This document shows positions 63,128-64,000 of a stretch of DNA of 64,000 nucleotides, in pieces. A program made the translations under genes and the position numbers. Positions within the stretch are counted from its first letter, which is position 1; every line of letters begins with the position of its first letter. The stretch is taken from the NCBI RefSeq assembly GCF_001579845.1, contig NZ_CP007440.1:7710029-7774028 (forward strand). Direction: 5' to 3'. Source of the stretch: Rhodoplanes sp. Z2-YC6860. GTDB taxonomy: Bacteria; Pseudomonadota; Alphaproteobacteria; Rhizobiales; Xanthobacteraceae. The notes below the pieces were generated by a model. The model had not been told where the DNA came from, did no database searches, and was given only the letters and a program-made list of their open reading frames with translations.

Positions 63128-64000
63128 ATGCACCGGCTGAACGACAACCGGGTCGACTGGGTCGACTACGCGAAGGGCTTCTGCATCGTCATGGTGGTGA
63201 TGATGCATTCGACGCTCGGCGTCGAGCTCGCAGCCGGCCGCGAGGGCTGGATGCATGCGGTGGTCGAGTTTGCCCGCCCGTTCCGGATGCCCGACTTCTT
63301 CCTGATCTCGGGACTGTTCCTCGCCCGCGTCATCGATCGCGACTGGCGCGACTATCTCGACAAGAAGGTCGTGCACTTCGCCTATTTCTACGTGCTGTGG
63401 GTCACGATCCAGTTCGCCTTCAAGGCGCCGATGTTCGCGGCCGAGCAGGGCTGGACGGGCGTCGGCCTGAGCTATCTCGAAGCCTTCATCGAGCCGTTCG
63501 GCACGCTGTGGTTCATCTATCTGCTGCCGATCTTCTTCGTGTTCATCAAGCTGACCCGGCGGGTGCCGTGGCCGGCGATGATGCTCCTCGGCGCCGGGAT
63601 GGAGATGGCGCACGTCAGCACCGGCTGGACGGTGATCGACGAGTTCGCGCATCGGTTCGTCTATATCTACACGGGCTATATCTTCGCCAGACAAGTGTTC
63701 GCGCTGGCCGCGGGCGTGCAGGCGCGGCCGGGCTTGGCGGCGGTTGGTCTCGCGTTGTGGGCGCTCGTCAATGGCGGCCTGGTGATGGCCGGGCTCGCCG
63801 ACAAGCCCGGCATTTCGCTCGGCCTCGGCGTGATCGGCGCCGGCGCCGTCGTCACAGTCGCTGCGCTGATGGCGCGGAGCGACCTGTTCCAGGCGCTGCG
63901 CTATTGCGGCCGCAACTCGATCGTCATCTATCTCGCCTTCTTCCTGCCGATGGCGACGACGCGCGCCGTGCTGCTCAAGACCGGCATCGTGCCCGATCTC
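63128..64000 (+). CDS. acyltransferase-3 family membrane protein, 3' end outside window
   Basis: Translating from ATG 63128-63130 (GAGGG upstream) gives 291 open codons to the window edge. Residues 8-30 read VDWVDYAKGFCIVMVVMMHS, with the family's acidic/histidine opening. Many membrane helices follow, with MPDFFLISGLFLARVIDRDW and GTLWFIYLLPIFFVF typical of integral-membrane acyltransferase-3 proteins (OafA/NodX-like). These O-acylate sugars of LPS, capsule or Nod factors. It is divergent from ugd, which supports a surface-polysaccharide role. The C-terminus is not in this window. Confidence 0.88.
   Translation, partial: MHRLNDNRVDWVDYAKGFCIVMVVMMHSTLGVELAAGREGWMHAVVEFARPFRMPDFFLISGLFLARVIDRDWRDYLDKKVVHFAYFYVLWVTIQFAFKAPMFAAEQGWTGVGLSYLEAFIEPFGTLWFIYLLPIFFVFIKLTRRVPWPAMMLLGAGMEMAHVSTGWTVIDEFAHRFVYIYTGYIFARQVFALAAGVQARPGLAAVGLALWALVNGGLVMAGLADKPGISLGLGVIGAGAVVTVAALMARSDLFQALRYCGRNSIVIYLAFFLPMATTRAVLLKTGIVPDL

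Overview
This 64 kb, GC-rich window looks like chromosome of an alphaproteobacterium of the order Hyphomicrobiales (Rhizobiales), probably near Bradyrhizobium, Rhodopseudomonas or Pseudolabrys. The basis is a cpa/tad pilus locus with CtrA-like spacing, several orphan Bug (TctC-type) solute-binding proteins, a membrane-anchored CycM-type cytochrome, a GAAC-N7-GAAC LexA box, and palindromic repeats of a type common in that order. The genus is inference. I saw no tRNA, rRNA, CRISPR, transposase or phage gene.

Layout. (1) 1-3335: a minus-strand sulfur unit (rhodanese, YeeE/YedE transporter, small membrane peptide, cupin) faces an Lrp-family regulator. A 19-bp palindrome between them matches 14 of 15 positions of the E. 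coli Lrp consensus as I recall it. (2) 3332-7306: a pentapeptide-repeat protein, an exported unknown, and a c-type cytochrome convergent with a PQQ dehydrogenase that carries the D-Y-D lanthanide-site signature. (3) 7450-24702: a full Tad/Flp pilus locus. It has two flp pilin genes, cpaA, cpaB-C-D-E-F, tadB, tadC and tadD, plus two TadE-like proteins and a stand-alone CpaC N-domain protein. The two pilin genes flank a cassette of one ATP-grasp enzyme and two PLP enzymes. (4) 24863-31510: a co-directional run holding an amino-acid-type binding protein, M17 aminopeptidase, MetE-like protein, NlpC/P60 peptidase, Bug protein and MmgE/PrpD protein. (5) 31507-41485: a minus-strand yej-type oligopeptide ABC operon with two successive binding proteins, followed by Nudix, hydroxyacid dehydrogenase and DsbA-like genes. 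(6) 41675-48887: CycM-like cytochrome, kdsB, a Bug protein, pheA, an amidohydrolase, an enol-lactonase-like hydrolase, phosphomannomutase and a retropepsin-like protease. (7) 49026-52515: hrpB carrying an in-frame palindromic repeat, another repeat, and about 440 bp of noncoding, helix-rich sequence next to a LexA box. (8) 52516-64000: glycosyltransferase, beta-propeller protein, a binding protein without a signal peptide, TspO, an APC permease, an M15 peptidase, ugd and an acyltransferase cut by the window edge.

Functional links. The Tad genes form one machine: prepilin (Flp), prepilin peptidase (CpaA), secretin and its partners (CpaB, CpaC, CpaD), localisation ATPase (CpaE), motor (CpaF), inner-membrane platform (TadB, TadC) and pilotin (TadD). 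KdsB, phosphomannomutase, Ugd, the GT4 glycosyltransferase and the acyltransferase suggest surface polysaccharide and LPS synthesis. The cytochrome and PQQ dehydrogenase probably form a periplasmic alcohol-oxidation pair. The best candidates for undescribed biology are the PLP/ATP-grasp cassette between the pilin genes and the LexA-box noncoding region. All calls were made by reading the sequence; no database search was run.
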